Assembly (NCBI GenBank): GCA_028289405.1
Contig: JANQPP010000079.1
Location: 1 to 64,000 of the forward strand
DNA: 64,000 nucleotides
Origin: Pirellulales bacterium
Lineage (GTDB): Bacteria > Planctomycetota > Planctomycetia > Pirellulales > JANQPP01
Direction of reading: 5' to 3'
Shown here in pieces: positions 61,959 through 64,000 of this stretch. Both the position numbers and the translations under genes were made by a program. A model generated the notes under the pieces. The model searched no databases and was not told the DNA's origin. It saw only the letters and a list, made by a program, of their open reading frames with translations. Position 1 is the first letter of the stretch; each line of letters opens with the position of its first letter.

Positions 61959-62401
61959 GGATGCACTCTTGGAAGAAGTTAACGCTCCGCGACGCGGCGG
62001 TTCCCGAAGAATCGTCTCATACCGGCCTATTATGCCGGTTGGCTACTACTGTGGATTGGCTATGACGCTGATGCAACGGATTTAGGGTGATTTTACCGAT
62101 TGCTGTCCCGTCCTGCCATAGTCCGGGGGATAAGATAGACCCGAATGCATCGCGTTTCCTTCACGCCATGGAAAATCCCGCGAGGTTTCAGGTGTCGCCA
62201 CAGAGCTGAATGCCGGTCGGTCTTTCCACTGTTCTTCGTCGCCGCCGGGGCTTTGCTTGGAACCATAGGCTCGCAATTCCGCGTCATCTTTTCGTGGCAG
62301 GACCCGTCAAGTTATAATCAAATCGCCTGGAGGCAGTATTTGCCGCAGCTCCCGCCTCGATATTCATTCTCACAACTCGGATCATCCCCAAATCCGCCCC
62401 C
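61959..62401. other. Divergent gap upstream of the PEP-CTERM and second DUF1549 genes
   Basis: 443 nt. A palindrome, ACCGGC-CTATTAT-GCCGGT, lies at 62021-62039, about 65 nt upstream of the PEP-CTERM start. Its loop holds CATAAT on the minus strand, a 5/6 match to a -10 box, so it could be an operator around that promoter. A separate -10 for the plus-strand gene is listed on its own. No small gene was supported. Confidence 0.45.
62290..62318 (+). promoter_or_regulatory. Candidate promoter with perfect TATAAT
   Basis: TATAAT at 62313-62318 with only a weak -35 (TTTCGT at 62290-62295, 17-nt spacer). It would give a leader of about 80 nt before the DUF1549 gene at 62402. Confidence 0.4.
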
Positions 62402-64000
62402 ATGTTTCACCGCCGCTTCTTCCGCCAAGTGACCATGGCGTTATTCAATCACCCAAAAAAAGATCGTTGTTGGCCAGCGCGAGTTCGCGCATTGGCCGTG
62501 GTCCTCGTGGTGTGTGTCTTCGTGCACATGGTTCCCATGCAAGCGGCCAATGCGGAGGGCGTGAATTCTGCTGTCGAGGCCGAGGTCAGCTTTCGAAATG
62601 ACGTGATGGCGGTCCTCTCCAAAGCGGGCTGCAATCAGGGGACCTGTCACGGGAACAAAAATGGCAAAGGCGGATTCAAACTGTCCCTGCGGGGACAAGA
62701 TCCCGAGGAGGACCTGGCCGCCATCACACGAGACCAGATGGGCCGTCGCGTGAACGCCTTTCAGCCTGAGGAGAGCCTGCTGTTGTTGAAAGCGACAGCA
62801 AAAGTCCCCCACATGGGTGGCCGCCGATTCCGGGAAGATAGCCAGGAATATGCCATACTACGCGCGTGGATTAGCTCCGGCATGACGCCAGACCGCGAGT
62901 CCACGCCCCGCCTGACGCGGCTCATCGTGACACCTCGGGAGAAAATCTTGGTGGAGCCCGAGCGGTCGCTGTCTATTCAAATAGAAGCCCATTATTCCGA
63001 CGGCACTCAGCGTGACGTGCGCGATCTGGCGGTGTTCGAAACTTCGAACCAACTTGTCACCGTTTCATCCAATGGCGAACTGCGCGCGGAGGGGCATGGC
63101 GAGACCACCGTGCTGGTACGCTACTTGCAAGAACAGGTGCCAGTGCGAGTCGCGTTCGTTCCGGACCGGGAGGAAACTCCATGGCCGGAATTGACGGTGA
63201 AAAACTACATCGACGAACATGTGTTTGGAAAATTGAAATCGCTCCGTGCGGTGCCGGCGCCGCTCTGTTCTGACCGCGTGTTTCTTCGCCGTGCCTATTT
63301 GGATGTGTTGGGCCTGCTGCCCACGGCGGAAGAAGCACGAGCATTTCTCGGCGATGACGATCCATACAAGCGGGAAGTGTTAATTGATGAACTGCTCGAG
63401 CGGCCCGAATTCGCCGACTGGTGGGCCTTGAAATGGTCGGATCTGCTCCGCAACGAGGAGAAAGTGCTGGACCGCAAGGGCGTGCGCGACTTCCACCAGT
63501 GGATCCGGCGGCACATCGAACAGGACCGACCGCTGAATGAATTGGTCCATGAGCTGATTTCCGCGCGAGGCAGCACGTACGTCGTTCCCGCCGCCAATTA
63601 TTACCGCGCGCATCGCGATCCGGTGACGCGGGCCGAGTCGGCTGCTCAGGTCTTTCTGGGGACGCGGCTACAATGCGCCAAGTGCCACAACCATCCGTTT
63701 GACCGCTGGACACAGGATGACTATTACGGCTGGGCGGCGCTGTTCAGCCGAGTCCGCTACAAGATTCTGGAGAACCGTCGGCGAGACAATAACGATGGCC
63801 ATGAATTCGACGGGGAGCAGGTCGTGTGGATGGACCGTGACGGGGAACTTTCCGATCCCCGCACCGGCCAGCCTGCGGTACCACGGTTCCTAGGAGTTGC
63901 CGATGCCTTGTCGGGAGACGAAGCTGACCGACTGGCTTCGTTGGCGGATTGGCTGGCCGCGCCCACGAACCGCCGTTTCGTGCTGGTGCAAGTCAACCGG
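62402..64000 (+). CDS. DUF1549-family protein with Ig-like domain, 3' end outside window
   Basis: 533 codons are open to the right edge. The N-terminus carries a signal-like hydrophobic stretch (about 30-50). VMAVLSKAGCNQGTCHG is the planctomycete cytochrome-like start (Cx4CH, not CxxCH) of this subgroup, followed by GGFKLSLRGQDPEEDL. A BIG2-like Ig domain lies at about 178-262 (LIVTPREKILVEPERSLSIQIEAHYSDGTQRDV). DUF1549 begins near 270 (NYIDEHVFGKLKSLRA) and contains the CAKCHNHPFDRW haem-like site. A DUF1553 domain probably follows beyond the edge. The ATGs at 62402 and 62435 are both plausible; no strong ribosome binding site was seen. Confidence 0.88.
   Translation, partial: MFHRRFFRQVTMALFNHPKKDRCWPARVRALAVVLVVCVFVHMVPMQAANAEGVNSAVEAEVSFRNDVMAVLSKAGCNQGTCHGNKNGKGGFKLSLRGQDPEEDLAAITRDQMGRRVNAFQPEESLLLLKATAKVPHMGGRRFREDSQEYAILRAWISSGMTPDRESTPRLTRLIVTPREKILVEPERSLSIQIEAHYSDGTQRDVRDLAVFETSNQLVTVSSNGELRAEGHGETTVLVRYLQEQVPVRVAFVPDREETPWPELTVKNYIDEHVFGKLKSLRAVPAPLCSDRVFLRRAYLDVLGLLPTAEEARAFLGDDDPYKREVLIDELLERPEFADWWALKWSDLLRNEEKVLDRKGVRDFHQWIRRHIEQDRPLNELVHELISARGSTYVVPAANYYRAHRDPVTRAESAAQVFLGTRLQCAKCHNHPFDRWTQDDYYGWAALFSRVRYKILENRRRDNNDGHEFDGEQVVWMDRDGELSDPRTGQPAVPRFLGVADALSGDEADRLASLADWLAAPTNRRFVLVQVNR

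Overview
The window looks like a chromosomal segment of a planctomycete (Planctomycetota, probably of the Pirellulales type). The evidence is the mix of families: DUF1549/DUF1553 proteins with planctomycete-type cytochrome domains, a Tat-exported DUF1501 protein, several sulfatases, a DUF1559 prepilin-like protein, a dockerin protein with an LEPR-XLL-like N-terminus, PEP-CTERM proteins, a WXXGXW-repeat protein and an unusually long SecA. No rRNA, tRNA, CRISPR array, insertion sequence or phage gene was recognised. Genes lie on both strands in short runs, so this reads as ordinary core plus lineage-specific chromosome, not as a mobile island.

Layout. 1-8.7 kb: a truncated leucine-rich-repeat lipoprotein coupled to ilvD, a sulfatase and lysA (all minus), then a gamma-glutamyltransferase and ATP sulfurylase (plus). 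8.7-13.7 kb: a WXXGXW-repeat protein, a VOC protein and a DUF1559 pseudopilin-like protein (minus), then a ThuA-domain protein (plus). 13.8-17.5 kb: a 1232-residue SecA (minus). 17.8-19.7 kb: a PhnP-like metallo-hydrolase and a convergent mannose-6-phosphate isomerase. 20-29.2 kb: an eight-gene plus-strand surface-glycan cluster with a Wzm/Wzt-type ABC exporter, an FkbM methyltransferase, a DUF115 protein, two GT4 glycosyltransferases, a WbsX/GH99-like protein and a second methyltransferase. 29.2-34.6 kb: an exopolyphosphatase and a three-part fusion of fatty acyl-AMP ligase, acyl carrier domain and alpha-oxoamine synthase (minus). 35-46.3 kb (minus): GNAT, EamA transporter, DUF1579, CehA/McbA-like protein, a quaternary-amine-type ABC importer with permease and binding protein fused, and a three-gene catabolic-looking run (MFS, a Gfo/Idh/MocA-cyclase fusion, an isopropylmalate-dehydrogenase-like enzyme). 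46.4-64 kb: dockerin protein, PhzF, a large PEP-CTERM protein, a small acidic protein, a six-haem cytochrome coupled to an amidohydrolase, the DUF1549/DUF1553-DUF1501-sulfatase run, a VOC protein, a small PEP-CTERM protein and a second, truncated DUF1549 protein.

How the genes fit together. ManA can feed GDP-mannose synthesis for the adjacent glycan cluster. The DUF1549/DUF1501/sulfatase run is the usual planctomycete equipment associated with breakdown of sulfated polysaccharide. Sat may relate to sulfate metabolism. The MFS, oxidoreductase-cyclase and dehydrogenase genes overlap or nearly touch and probably degrade one imported organic acid.

The most unusual things seen are: five copies of a short helical unit inside SecA; the acyl-AMP ligase/ACP/oxoamine synthase fusion; the Gfo/Idh/MocA-cyclase fusion; and a 30-nt hairpin present twice outside genes with a compensatory base-pair change. 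All functional statements rest on motif recognition by eye; no database search was possible.
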